DNA from: Nostoc cf. commune SO-36
Lineage (GTDB): Bacteria > Cyanobacteriota > Cyanobacteriia > Cyanobacteriales > Nostocaceae
NCBI RefSeq assembly: GCF_023734775.1
Contig: NZ_AP025732.1
Coordinates: 6,632,501-6,696,500 of the forward strand
Length of the DNA: 64,000 nt
Reading direction: 5' to 3'
Each line of letters begins with the position of its first letter. Positions within the stretch are counted from its first letter, which is position 1. Positions 43,266 through 52,307 of this stretch are shown piece by piece. A program made the translations under genes and the position numbers. The notes beneath the pieces are model-generated. The model searched no databases, was not told where the DNA came from, and saw only the letters and a program-made list of their open reading frames with translations.

Positions 43266-43823
43266 GTGAGCAGTTCTGCTATGAAAACCCTGGCTAAATG
43301 GTCTGTAGACGACTATCACCGCATGGTTGAGGCGGGCATTCTGCGTGGTCGTCATCTAGAACTGCTAGCAGGCGAAATTGTTGAAATGAGTCCAGAAACC
43401 CCAATTCACTACACCACAGCAAAACGGGGTGCAAAATATTTAGAAGAATTGCTCTCAGGTAAAGCTGATGTCCGCTTCAATGGGGCCATTACACTATCCG
43501 AGTCGGAACCCGAACCTGATATTGCGATTGTTCGACTTCCAGAATCATCCTACAGCGATCGCCATCCTGCTGCTAAAGATATTTTCTGGATTGTAGAAGT
43601 TGCCAACACTAGCTTAAACAAGGACTTGGAGATTAAGGCTGCGATTTATGCGACGGCTGAGATTCAAGAATATTGGGTTTTAAGTTTATCTGCTAAACAG
43701 ATGATTGTGTTCAGAAACCCTCAAGATGGTAAGTATGTTGAAGAATATACTATTAAGCAAGGAACGATTACACCATTAGCGTTTGCAGATGTTACAGTGT
43801 CCGTTCAGAGACTTTTGCCATAG
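43266..43823 (+). CDS. Uma2-family endonuclease-like protein
   Basis: This 185-residue Uma2 (DUF820) protein shows the family core: the opening MKTLAKWSVDDYHRMVEAGI then LRGRHLELLAGEIVEMSPET, the PDIAIVRLPESSYSDRHPAA acid patch, and WIVEVANTSLNKDLEIKAAI followed by YATAEIQEYWVLSL. The E-x-K/D residues suggest a PD-(D/E)XK-like nuclease fold; activity is unproven. The start may be the GTG at 43266 or the ATG at 43281. It is the first gene downstream of the CRISPR array, but Uma2 genes are scattered in cyanobacteria, so a link is not implied. Confidence 0.88.
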   Translation: MSSSAMKTLAKWSVDDYHRMVEAGILRGRHLELLAGEIVEMSPETPIHYTTAKRGAKYLEELLSGKADVRFNGAITLSESEPEPDIAIVRLPESSYSDRHPAAKDIFWIVEVANTSLNKDLEIKAAIYATAEIQEYWVLSLSAKQMIVFRNPQDGKYVEEYTIKQGTITPLAFADVTVSVQRLLP

Positions 43824-43930
43824 GGTAGCGTTGCTGAATGGAGAGATGAATAGACTTATATAGGTACAGTTCTTCCGATATGCAACGCCAATTTTTTAGA
43901 GTGTTCCAAAAAATAAATGATCCAAAACCC

Positions 43931-44009
43931 GTCATTGCGAGCGTTCGCGGAGCGTCTCATAGAGAAGCAATCTCAGCCCTTGCGATTGCTTCGCTTTGCT
44001 CGCAATGAC
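43931..44009. repeat. GTCATTGCGA-type dispersed palindrome
   Basis: It starts GTCATTGCGAGCGTTCGCGG and ends GCTTTGCTCGCAATGAC, matching the innermost layer at 33985 and the copy at 53414. Confidence 0.75.
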
Positions 44010-44065
44010 AACTGAGCATTTTTTTACTTGGAGTACTCTTACTATCTCAGAACCTTAACTGTTAG

Positions 44066-45583
44066 TTATGGTCTTCTAATAGCCCTCTGGGTTGATTTCT
44101 GACTTTTAACTCCTGCCCAAACGGTAAGTGGTTGTCCAACTTGTTTATACAGCAAGCTTTCTAAAATCACGCCATTATTGTTGGCGGTGAGAGTTTTATT
44201 CGGCTGACGCAGAGACTCATAAAAGCCGTTGTACCAACCATCTTTAGAGTTAAGGTTAGCTTGGACGAAATTAAATAACTGCTGCGTGTAGGCAGTATTA
44301 TAAAGTACGTGCCAGCCGATCGCAGCTTTGGCACTGAGAAACCGCAAATCGTTGTGTTTTTGTCGGGTATCTGCGATGGTTGCCCAAGGTTCTCCGTTGA
44401 CAAATAGGCTGCTGTAAACAAAGTATGGAGGACGATCTAAGTTGTCTTCGGTAACAGCAGTTAATTGTTTGGTGGCTTCATAACGCGCTGCTTGAGCAGC
44501 TAAAATCCGATCGGCATAAGCTTTCGGCAAAGCTTGAAATCCAGTTTCGATACCATCTAAAATATAGGGTTCGCTAAGAACGTAGTTATTAGCTCCAGAG
44601 TTTTTAAAGTCACGGCGATCGTAAGGAATTCCCTGTCCATAAAGATCAACAAAGGCAGCATTGGACTGATAATCCAATGCTTTATTAACATCCAAACCCC
44701 AAAGCTTTAAACCATAAGCAGCATAATTTTCATAGCCCAAGCGGCCTTCTTGGTTATATTGTTCTTTACCTTTAATAACGGCAGTACCGTACATTTGCCC
44801 CTTTTTAGTCAGACGCTTGACTTGCCAATGTTTCCAAACGTCTGTGGAAAGCGATCGCATTTCTGGATACTTCACCCCGACAATCTTTAACCAGATTGCC
44901 ATTCTTCCCAAATCGATAGCTGACCAACCAATTTCTTCGCGTTTTTCTAGTTGACCATAATTGACGGGTACGAGGGTTTTGGCATTGTAAACCTTGTTGG
45001 GTAGTTCCCCTTTATACAAGGGCATTGATGCCAGTGTTTTCAACATTTTACTCATTTTGGCTTCAAATTCAGCCACAGGCACGATATTGAGTTCTCTAGC
45101 ACTAACTAAGGCTGCGATCGCTGCGGTCTGATCCCACATACTTACAGAGGCAAAGCCATCAACTGAATTGACCAAGCCAGTTTCATCGTTCCAGTTGCGC
45201 TGGAAGTATGACCAAGCAATACGGGCAGTTGCCATTTCCTCTGGAGTCAGTTTTCCAACTCCAGGAGCAATGTATGGAATTATGGCTACTGTTAGTTGGT
45301 TCTTAGGAATAGGTTGACCTGGCAAAATTACAGATTTAGCATCAAGACTGGCAACTATTTCAGCTGCTTTAGCACCAGAGGCAAGGCTTTGGGGTTTCTT
45401 GGGTTCTACCAACTGCTGTGAAGCAGTTTCGGATGTTGATATTTTAGGTTTTTCTATAGAAGTTTTGGAAAGTTGCTTAGACCAACCATTTAAAATTGCG
45501 ATCGCTATAATAGCCGTAACTACTCCCCCAACAGAAGCTAGTATGGACAAGTTCTTAGGTGGTGGTTGAAAATCAGAACTCAT
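44066..45583 (-). CDS. DUF3131 domain protein
   Basis: From ATG 45583 (MSSDFQPPPKNLSILASVGG) an N-terminal helix (VVTAIIAIAILNGW) anchors or exports the protein. The remaining 470 residues are a DUF3131 domain, with LTPEEMATARIAWSYFQRNW, NDETGLVNSVDGFASVSMWD, and GIETGFQALPKAYADRIL. The fold resembles an alpha/alpha barrel, so a glycan-related role is possible but unproven. It is coded last in a minus-strand block with a nitrate/sulfonate-type ABC importer, 76-143 bp after the ATPase. This hints at a link between the protein and the imported compound. Confidence 0.82.
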   Translation of the reverse strand: MSSDFQPPPKNLSILASVGGVVTAIIAIAILNGWSKQLSKTSIEKPKISTSETASQQLVEPKKPQSLASGAKAAEIVASLDAKSVILPGQPIPKNQLTVAIIPYIAPGVGKLTPEEMATARIAWSYFQRNWNDETGLVNSVDGFASVSMWDQTAAIAALVSARELNIVPVAEFEAKMSKMLKTLASMPLYKGELPNKVYNAKTLVPVNYGQLEKREEIGWSAIDLGRMAIWLKIVGVKYPEMRSLSTDVWKHWQVKRLTKKGQMYGTAVIKGKEQYNQEGRLGYENYAAYGLKLWGLDVNKALDYQSNAAFVDLYGQGIPYDRRDFKNSGANNYVLSEPYILDGIETGFQALPKAYADRILAAQAARYEATKQLTAVTEDNLDRPPYFVYSSLFVNGEPWATIADTRQKHNDLRFLSAKAAIGWHVLYNTAYTQQLFNFVQANLNSKDGWYNGFYESLRQPNKTLTANNNGVILESLLYKQVGQPLTVWAGVKSQKSTQRAIRRP

Positions 45584-45725
45584 ACTGATTAAAGCCTTAT
45601 TTTGTAAGTCAGCGTGTTTGCGTAGTTTCACCAAATACATTCTTCCCAACTTTGGAATCTAACTAACACAAAGTCCACCTGACTATTACTAGGGGTCATC
45701 AGTTAAGTAAATACACTCATCTTAA

Positions 45726-46520
45726 TTATCCTGAGTGACTTTCGCCCTCTGTGCAAAAAACTGGCATACTCCCGTCAGTTAATAGACTCATTACTTGATC
45801 CTTGTATTTCTGAAATATGTGATAACGCTTGATTTGAGGATCAGATTTGTTTGGCAATTGGATTTGCAATTCTTGCTTAATTGTGCCTGGTCGGGCGCTT
45901 AACACGTAGATGCGTTGAGATAGAAAAATTGCTTCTTCAACATCGTGAGTAATCATCAAAATTGTAGTATTTGTGGTACGCCAAATTTCTAGGAGAAATT
46001 GCTGCATTGATTCTTTTGTCTGCACATCCAATGCACCAAAAGGTTCATCCATAAGTAAAATTTTGGGTTTTGATGCTAAAGCACGAGCGATCGCTACCCG
46101 TTGTTTCATTCCACCAGATAGTTCCTGTGGTAGCGCTTTCGCAAATTCTGACAATCCCACTACTTCTAAATAATAAGCAGCTTGTTGCCGTCGCTTGGCT
46201 TGAGGTACACCTTGTAACTTTAAGCCAAATGCGACATTTTCCATAACACTCATCCAGGGATAGAGAGTGTAGCTTTGAAATACCATGCCGCGATCGCACC
46301 CTGGCCCTGTCACGCGTACCCCATCAACCAAGATATTTCCCGCAGTCGGAATATCTAATCCTGCAATTGACCGTAGCAAAGTTGATTTACCACAACCACT
46401 TGCTCCCACTGCACAGACAAACTCACCTTCTTCTACATACAAATTGATGTTTTTTAATACAGTCAACAAACCGCGTTTAGTTTGAAACTGTTTATGGAGT
46501 TGATTAACCTCTAGATGCAT
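45726..46520 (-). CDS. ABC transporter ATPase (nitrate/sulfonate/taurine type)
   Basis: This 264-residue ATPase has Walker A GASGCGKST, signature LSGGMKQRV, Walker B ILLMDEPFGALD and H-loop MITHDVEEA, which together match the SsuB/TauB/NrtD class. It powers the permease encoded next to it. The order along the minus strand is binding protein, permease, ATPase, DUF3131. Substrate class is by family only. Confidence 0.92.
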   Translation of the reverse strand: MHLEVNQLHKQFQTKRGLLTVLKNINLYVEEGEFVCAVGASGCGKSTLLRSIAGLDIPTAGNILVDGVRVTGPGCDRGMVFQSYTLYPWMSVMENVAFGLKLQGVPQAKRRQQAAYYLEVVGLSEFAKALPQELSGGMKQRVAIARALASKPKILLMDEPFGALDVQTKESMQQFLLEIWRTTNTTILMITHDVEEAIFLSQRIYVLSARPGTIKQELQIQLPNKSDPQIKRYHIFQKYKDQVMSLLTDGSMPVFCTEGESHSG

Positions 46521-46577
46521 AAAAATTCCATTTTTTATATTATTTTCTGCAAGTTGAAATAAAAATTACGAATTATT

Positions 46578-47372
46578 CTAATCTTTAGCCCACTTACAAG
46601 ATACACGTAATAACAACCTAAACAACAGATCAATTCCTAAACCAATCAAGCCAATTACAATCAAACCAGCAAAAATTTCATCTGTTTTCAGATATCTTTG
46701 AGCTACACTAATTCTACGTCCTAAACCTTCTGTAGCTGCTACTAATTCGGAAACAATCACTAAGTTCCAAGACGCTGCCATATTAACGCGACAAGCATCA
46801 ATAATATTAGGCAGAATAAAAGGTAAAATAACTTGTAATAAAACTTGTTTTCTTTGACCTCCTAAAGTATAAGTAGTTTCTAATAAATGCTGAGGAACAA
46901 ATTTGACTGCATCCATTACCATTAAGGTATTAAAAAACAGTGTGCCGATAAAAATCAGCATAATTTTAGGTATTTCTCCTAGTCCCAGATATAAAATTAG
47001 TAAGGGTATAAAAGCTGGGGCTGGCATATAGCGCACAATCCCAATAATCGGTTCTAACAATGCCCTGATACTGGGAAAAGTCCCCATTAAAGTACCTAAA
47101 GGAATAGAAACAATTGCCGCCAGCGAAAAACCAGCTATGACGCGAAACAAGCTAAAGGCAATATCTTTTTGTAAATCGCCACTTGCTAAAAGCCTTTGAA
47201 ATGCACCCCACACTTCACCAGGAGTAGGAAGAAATAATGATGGTATTAATCCAGTATTAGAAATAACCCACCACAGAAGTATAGGAATAGCGATGGACAA
47301 GAACATTAAAGTCCAAGCTAATTTTTTAGGTATCTCTTCAGCAATGCGCCAAAAAACAGTTTGTGATAACAT
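46578..47372 (-). CDS. ABC transporter permease (SsuC/TauC/NrtB type)
   Basis: This 264-residue permease has about six helices (LMFLSIAIPILLWWVISNTG to FAGLIVIGLIGLGIDLLF). The cytoplasmic loop ETTYTLGGQRKQVLLQVILP contains the family's EAA-like motif. It lies 50 bases after the binding-protein gene and 57 bases before the ATPase. Confidence 0.9.
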   Translation of the reverse strand: MLSQTVFWRIAEEIPKKLAWTLMFLSIAIPILLWWVISNTGLIPSLFLPTPGEVWGAFQRLLASGDLQKDIAFSLFRVIAGFSLAAIVSIPLGTLMGTFPSIRALLEPIIGIVRYMPAPAFIPLLILYLGLGEIPKIMLIFIGTLFFNTLMVMDAVKFVPQHLLETTYTLGGQRKQVLLQVILPFILPNIIDACRVNMAASWNLVIVSELVAATEGLGRRISVAQRYLKTDEIFAGLIVIGLIGLGIDLLFRLLLRVSCKWAKD

Positions 47373-47422
47373 TTTATGAAAATGTTTGAAGTTTATTTTT
47401 TACAAATCGTCAGCAAATTGAT

Positions 47423-48460
47423 TCATGATTTTTGCTTCGCGGCATAGGCTTTGACAAAGCGATCATCAAAAACTTTTTGAAGATTAGGTGCTTGTTTTGT
47501 CAAACCAGCTTCAACAAGAAATTTACTAATTTTCTCGGCAGCGTAACTTAGCGATTTCATGTCTTTACCGGGACTAAAAGCTTGCAAATTGTCTTCTATT
47601 GAAAATATTTTCGTGCCGGAGTTGTATGCTTTATATTCTGCAACTGACACACCAGCGCGTTTCGCCATAATTTCGTAAGCTTTGTCTGGGCTAGCTTTGA
47701 TAAAATCTAAAGTAGCGAACCAAGTATTTATTAAAGCTTGTACATCTTGCGGACGTTCATTAATGAGTTTGCGAGTCACAACTAAATGGTCAGGAATCGC
47801 ACCAGGAAAATCTTTAGAACTAAATAATTCTTTGCTGCCAGAACGTGATAAAGCCTTTGTAGTGAAAGGTGCAAAAACTCCGACGGCATCAACTTGACCT
47901 GCAACAAAAGCTGCTGATGCTGCACCTGTTTCTAGTGGTTGAAACTGAATATCAGCTTGGGTTAAACCTGCTTTTTGCAAACCTAGCAATAATAAAAAAT
48001 GGTCAACTGTTCCCTCTTCAACAGCAACTTTTTTACCTTTGAGGTCGGCAATACTATTTATTCCTTCTCGGACAATAATTTTATCGTTCCCTGTCGAATT
48101 ATCGTTGATTAAAACGATTACTTGATCTGAGCCTGCTGCCACTGAGCTAATGGTATCATTCAAGGTTTGGGTATTGGCATTTAGTTGACCTGCTCGTAAG
48201 GCGTTGATAGAATCTAAATAGCCATCAAACCACTTTAAATCTACATTAACTTTATTCGTCTCAAATAATTTTTCTTCTTGAGAAACTTGCCAAGGAAACC
48301 AACCTGGCCAAGCACTAAAACCAACAGAAATTAGTGCAGTTTTGACTGATGTATTAGGATTTTGCGGTGTAGAAGTCTGCTGGTTAGGAGTACAACTAAT
48401 GGCGATAAAAAGAGTGAGTAAAAAAGCTGTGAATAGAGATGATACCTGGCGAATAATCAT
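47423..48460 (-). CDS. ABC transporter substrate-binding lipoprotein (SsuA/NMT1-like)
   Basis: This 345-residue protein begins MIIRQVSSLFTAFLLTLFIA, with a lipobox-type ISC whose cysteine would be lipid-anchored. The binding fold follows: VGFSAWPGWFPWQVSQEEKL, DLKGKKVAVEEGTVDHFLLL, and ALINTWFATLDFIKASPDKA. It resembles the SsuA/TauA group that binds small anions such as sulfonates, but also related groups for other ligands. It leads the operon 48460-44066. Confidence 0.9.
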   Translation of the reverse strand: MIIRQVSSLFTAFLLTLFIAISCTPNQQTSTPQNPNTSVKTALISVGFSAWPGWFPWQVSQEEKLFETNKVNVDLKWFDGYLDSINALRAGQLNANTQTLNDTISSVAAGSDQVIVLINDNSTGNDKIIVREGINSIADLKGKKVAVEEGTVDHFLLLLGLQKAGLTQADIQFQPLETGAASAAFVAGQVDAVGVFAPFTTKALSRSGSKELFSSKDFPGAIPDHLVVTRKLINERPQDVQALINTWFATLDFIKASPDKAYEIMAKRAGVSVAEYKAYNSGTKIFSIEDNLQAFSPGKDMKSLSYAAEKISKFLVEAGLTKQAPNLQKVFDDRFVKAYAAKQKS

Positions 48461-48753
48461 TATATTTTTAAAAGCTATTAATTTTTTACTTGATTGCTAG
48501 TAATGGCTTTTGCTTTCAGTTTTTTATACTCAAGTTTATACACATCAAAATGAGACAAAAAGTATTATAAGTTACAAAAATCTCTAAATTATCCAAATAG
48601 GGCGTTGACCCCCGCGCGATCGCTTTTAGCTGCCATAGCCAGTCGGAAACTGAGAATGAGTCAAGCTATGCTTTTAGAAGTTGTGTGTACTAAAACCTTT
48701 AAGTGGTCTTTTGATTGAGGTAGTTTTGGAATGTAGAGTTGAGTTTTTCCAAA

Positions 48754-50301
48754 ATGTCTTTAACTGAAGAAATCCTTTCCCAACTACCCGGCGATGTTTT
48801 AGCAGGGTTGCGCCAAGGCGATCGCCTCCTCACATCTCTGCGAGAAAACTCCGCATCTGTCCCAACCTTGGTTAAAGAAAATCAACAGCCTTTAGGTGTT
48901 GTAGACTTTGATGTGGTTATCTGCGGTGGCACTTTAGGTATTTTAATTGGTTGCGCCTTGGCGGTGAAAGGACTGCGAGTGGCGTTGATGGAACGGGGAA
49001 TTTTGCGGGGGAGGGAACAAGAATGGAATATTTCTCGCAAAGAATTAGATGTGTTTGTGGAACTAAACTTGCTGACTGAGGATGAATTAAAGAGTGCGAT
49101 CGCAACTCAATATAACCCAGCGCGAGTTAGTTTTGATGGCGGTACAGAAGTTTGGGTAGAAGATGTTTTGAATATCGGCGTAGATCCAGTTTATCTATTG
49201 GCTACCTTAAAAACCCGATTTCTCAGCGCTGGTGGAAAGTTGTTAGAAAACACACCCTTTACCGAAGCGGTAGTTCATCCAGATGGGGTGATGGTAAATA
49301 ACCAATTTAAAACTCGGTTATTAATCGATGCAATGGGGCATTTTTCACCCATCACTCAACAAGCACGTCAAGGAAAAAAACCAGATGCCTTATGCTTAGT
49401 TGTCGGAAGTTGTGCCCAAGGTTTTCCAGAAAATAACTCAGGCGATTTGTTATTGTCATTCACATCTTTGCAGAATCAATGTCAATACTTTTGGGAAGCT
49501 TTTCCAGCCAGAGATGGCAGAACCACTTACTTATTTACCTACATGGATGCAGATCCTCAACGTTTGAGTTTGGAAGCTTTATTTGAGGAATATCTGCGTC
49601 TTTTACCAGAATATCAGGGAGTGGAATTGAGCAAGCTGAAATTTCAACGGGCGCTATTTGGTTTTTTTCCCACCTATCGCCAAAGTCCGCTAAAAACGCC
49701 TTGGAATCGCATTCTACCAGCAGGAGATAGTAGTGGTAGTCAATCTCCCTTGAGTTTTGGTGGTTTTGGGGCAATGGTGCGTCACCTGAAGCGTTTGACT
49801 TATGGTATTTACGAAGCGCTGGAAACAGAACAATTATCTGCAAAATCCTTAGCACTGCTGCAACCCTATCAGCCAAGTTTGACTGTTACTTGGTTGTTTC
49901 AGAGGGCAATGAGTGTTGGTGTCAATCAGAAAATTGCCCCTGATCAAATTAACCAACTACTCTCGGCGGTATTTCAGGAAATGCAACAGTTGGGTACACC
50001 AGTATTAAAACCATTTTTACAGGATATAGTGCAGTTTTCGGCATTAACGCAAACACTGTTAAAAACTGGTTTATATCATCCTATATTAGTTGCCAAAATA
50101 ATTCCGCAAGTAGGATTGGCAAGTTTGTTAGATTGGATGTTACATTACAGTAATTTAGGTGTATACACTACCTTGTTTTGGTTAAGTCCAATGCTAGAAA
50201 CATGGATAAAGAATCAACCAGATGAACAACAATATTATTGGCATCGTTTAATTGATGCCTGGAAGTATGGATCTGGCGGTGATTACTCAGATGAAACTTG
50301 A
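48754..50301 (+). CDS. cruP: CruP-type FAD protein (lycopene cyclase paralogue)
   Basis: From ATG 48754 this 515-residue flavoprotein has an N-terminal Rossmann motif VVICGGTLGILIGCALAVKG and, later, ILPAGDSSGSQSPLSFGGFG, which fits the FAD-binding region of lycopene-cyclase-like proteins. The LARVSFDGGTEVWVEDVLNI (-)region matches CruP more than CruA. CruP is linked to carotenoid metabolism and protection against reactive oxygen species; cyclase activity is disputed. It stands between a divergent transporter operon and a pair of membrane-protein paralogues, 21 bases before the first. Confidence 0.85.
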   Translation: MSLTEEILSQLPGDVLAGLRQGDRLLTSLRENSASVPTLVKENQQPLGVVDFDVVICGGTLGILIGCALAVKGLRVALMERGILRGREQEWNISRKELDVFVELNLLTEDELKSAIATQYNPARVSFDGGTEVWVEDVLNIGVDPVYLLATLKTRFLSAGGKLLENTPFTEAVVHPDGVMVNNQFKTRLLIDAMGHFSPITQQARQGKKPDALCLVVGSCAQGFPENNSGDLLLSFTSLQNQCQYFWEAFPARDGRTTYLFTYMDADPQRLSLEALFEEYLRLLPEYQGVELSKLKFQRALFGFFPTYRQSPLKTPWNRILPAGDSSGSQSPLSFGGFGAMVRHLKRLTYGIYEALETEQLSAKSLALLQPYQPSLTVTWLFQRAMSVGVNQKIAPDQINQLLSAVFQEMQQLGTPVLKPFLQDIVQFSALTQTLLKTGLYHPILVAKIIPQVGLASLLDWMLHYSNLGVYTTLFWLSPMLETWIKNQPDEQQYYWHRLIDAWKYGSGGDYSDET

Positions 50302-50322
50302 AAATACCTGTGTGAGGATAAG

Positions 50323-51027
50323 ATGATTGAACGAAAATCTTTAGGAATAAAATACTTTGCGGTGCTGATTGGATTTCTGCGCGATCGCCAGGGATTTCTA
50401 GAGGAAGTTCGCCAAGGTATAAGATTACCAAATAAAATCATTTCGCTGCTGGTTTGCAGTTCCTTATTTATCGCTGCTTATGGCGGAATCATTGGTGCAT
50501 ATCATAGCTGGATGCAAGCCATATCTTCCGCCATTAAACTCCCAGCCCTTTATTTAATCACACTTTTGATTTGTATCCCGACATTATACTTTGCTAACAT
50601 TATTTTTGGTTCCAAGCGGACTTTTGCACAACATTTAGCATTAGTTTTAACTGCGGTTTCAGTCACAAGTGTACTTTTATTTAGCTTTGCCCCAATCACA
50701 CTGTTTTTCTTAATTACTACCAATAATTACCAATTTTTAATTTTGTTAAATGTCTTTATCTTTGCCATAACTGGATTTATTGGTGTTTCGTCTTTATATC
50801 AAGCCACAAGTTTAGTTTTAGAACAAGATAATGAAGGTAGCAAGACACGCCAAAAGATTTTAAAGTTTTGGCTATTTCTTTATGCTTTTGTAGGCAGTCA
50901 GTTAGGATGGACTCTCAGACCATTTTTTGGTACACCTGATTCTGTCTTTCAACTATTCCGCGAAAGAGAAGGTAATTTCTATTTGAGCGTGATTCAAGCT
51001 ATTAGCTATCTCTTGGGAATACGTTAA
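50323..51027 (+). CDS. Multi-helix membrane protein, first of a tandem pair
   Basis: This 234-residue protein has about six helices: NKIISLLVCSSLFIAAYGGI, IKLPALYLITLLICIPTLYF, TAVSVTSVLLFSFAPITLFF, NVFIFAITGFIGVSSLYQAT and FWLFLYAFVGSQLGWTLRPF. The ends LRPFFGTPDS--F and F-REREGNFYLS are shared with the next gene. Homologues in cyanobacteria are often labelled actin-binding WH2 proteins, a label I find unconvincing. It lies 21 bases after cruP, and probably in one transcript with it. Confidence 0.75.
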   Translation: MIERKSLGIKYFAVLIGFLRDRQGFLEEVRQGIRLPNKIISLLVCSSLFIAAYGGIIGAYHSWMQAISSAIKLPALYLITLLICIPTLYFANIIFGSKRTFAQHLALVLTAVSVTSVLLFSFAPITLFFLITTNNYQFLILLNVFIFAITGFIGVSSLYQATSLVLEQDNEGSKTRQKILKFWLFLYAFVGSQLGWTLRPFFGTPDSVFQLFREREGNFYLSVIQAISYLLGIR

Positions 51028-51069
51028 TTAGCTATTGATAATTTAACAAAACATATAACATATAAAATC

Positions 51070-51777
51070 ATGTTGGGAAAACAAAAGCGCGGAATTCAAC
51101 AATTTGGTGTCTTGGTTAATTTATTGCGCGATCGCCAGTTATTTTTAGAAGAAATTCGTCAGGGAATCAGATTACAAAATAAAATTAGTTCTCTGTTCGT
51201 AACTAGTTCTATCTTCTTTGCCCTTTATGGAGCAATTATCGGTGCATCCCACAGTTGGGCACAAGCATTATCTGGTGCGATTAAACTTCCGGCATTCTAT
51301 TTAATCACATTGATTATTTGTTTCCCAACTTTATTCTTTTTTAATGTTTTATTCGGTTCCCGGAGCAGTATTCAACAGCATTTTGTTGTATTGCTCACAT
51401 CTGTATCTGTGATTAGCGTGCTTTTATTCAGCTTGGCTCCAGTTACGCTATTTTTTCTGATTACCACACCCGATTCTTATCAATTTTTTAAATTGTTGAA
51501 TGTGTTAATTTTTGGCATTACAGGCATCTTTGGCGTTAAATTCCTGTATGAAGGAATGCAATTACTTTCTCAACAAGATGAGATAGGCAAAAAAACCCGC
51601 ACCACTATTTTAAGATCCTGGTTATTGCTTTATGGTTTTGTTGGTATGCAGTTAGGATGGTTTCTCAGACCATTTTTTGGTGCGCCTGACTCTAAATTTG
51701 AATTGTTTCGGGCAGTCAAAGGCAACTTTTATCTCGATATTATAGGGGCTATTTCCGAAATTTTAGGTATGCGTTGA
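51070..51777 (+). CDS. Multi-helix membrane protein, second of a tandem pair
   Basis: This 235-residue paralogue of the 50323 gene follows 42 bases later. The two agree over the whole length: RQLFLEEIRQGIRLQNKISS, GAIKLPAFYLITLIICFPTL, LAPVTLFFLITTPDSYQFFK, and LLYGFVGMQLGWFLRPFFGA. Duplication with divergence is evident. Function unknown; the near-identical GQ-RGWFLRPFFG(T/A)PDS motif is the strongest conserved piece. The cruP-paralogue-paralogue order suggests a thylakoid or plasma-membrane role (inference). Confidence 0.75.
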   Translation: MLGKQKRGIQQFGVLVNLLRDRQLFLEEIRQGIRLQNKISSLFVTSSIFFALYGAIIGASHSWAQALSGAIKLPAFYLITLIICFPTLFFFNVLFGSRSSIQQHFVVLLTSVSVISVLLFSLAPVTLFFLITTPDSYQFFKLLNVLIFGITGIFGVKFLYEGMQLLSQQDEIGKKTRTTILRSWLLLYGFVGMQLGWFLRPFFGAPDSKFELFRAVKGNFYLDIIGAISEILGMR

Positions 51778-52307
51778 TCTAAGAGTTATACCTGTTTTAT
51801 AGCGGTTGTCGTTTACGTGAGGTACACTCGTAGATGCGCGGCATACCGTACACCTACACCTTGCGATCGCTCCCGTGGATCCTGGAGTATTGTATTGGTA
51901 AGTGATGCCAGCAATGTTGTGTGATTTCTAGATTCTTGCAGAGAATTATCGGCATTATGACCTATCTTAAAACTCTAAAACTTTAAGTGAAGGTATACTT
52001 ATCACTAGATAGCTATGTAGCGATGAGCAAATCTTAGAGAGATAAGTTTCAAAACTTAATAAATTATTTAAACTCCACTCCTCAAAGGCTTTCCCTTGGT
52101 ATTTTCGCGGTTCTAGAGGAACTCCAAATGAAAAATAGCCCAAATTATCTTGGGGGACGCGCATCTCGTCCCCCAAGATGGATGGTTTATTTATTGGAAA
52201 TAAGGGATTTCCGACTTTACTGAAGGATTGTAAAGAGGTCTAGCAAAATAATTGCATTTGTCATAACTTAATAGTTATAGAACTATTGATGATTCGCCAC
52301 ATTACTC
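51778..52307. other. Gap upstream of acsF
   Basis: This 530-base stretch contains a hairpin (TGGGGGACGCGCATCTCGTC with TCCCCCA) near 52150 and AT-rich DNA. No gene or RNA was recognised. It presumably holds the acsF promoter. Confidence 0.4.

Noticed and set aside
40522..43823. Possible cas gene beside the array (hypothetical protein or Uma2)
   Set aside because: Neither has Cas1, Cas2, Cas6 or effector motifs; Uma2 genes occur elsewhere in the window too.
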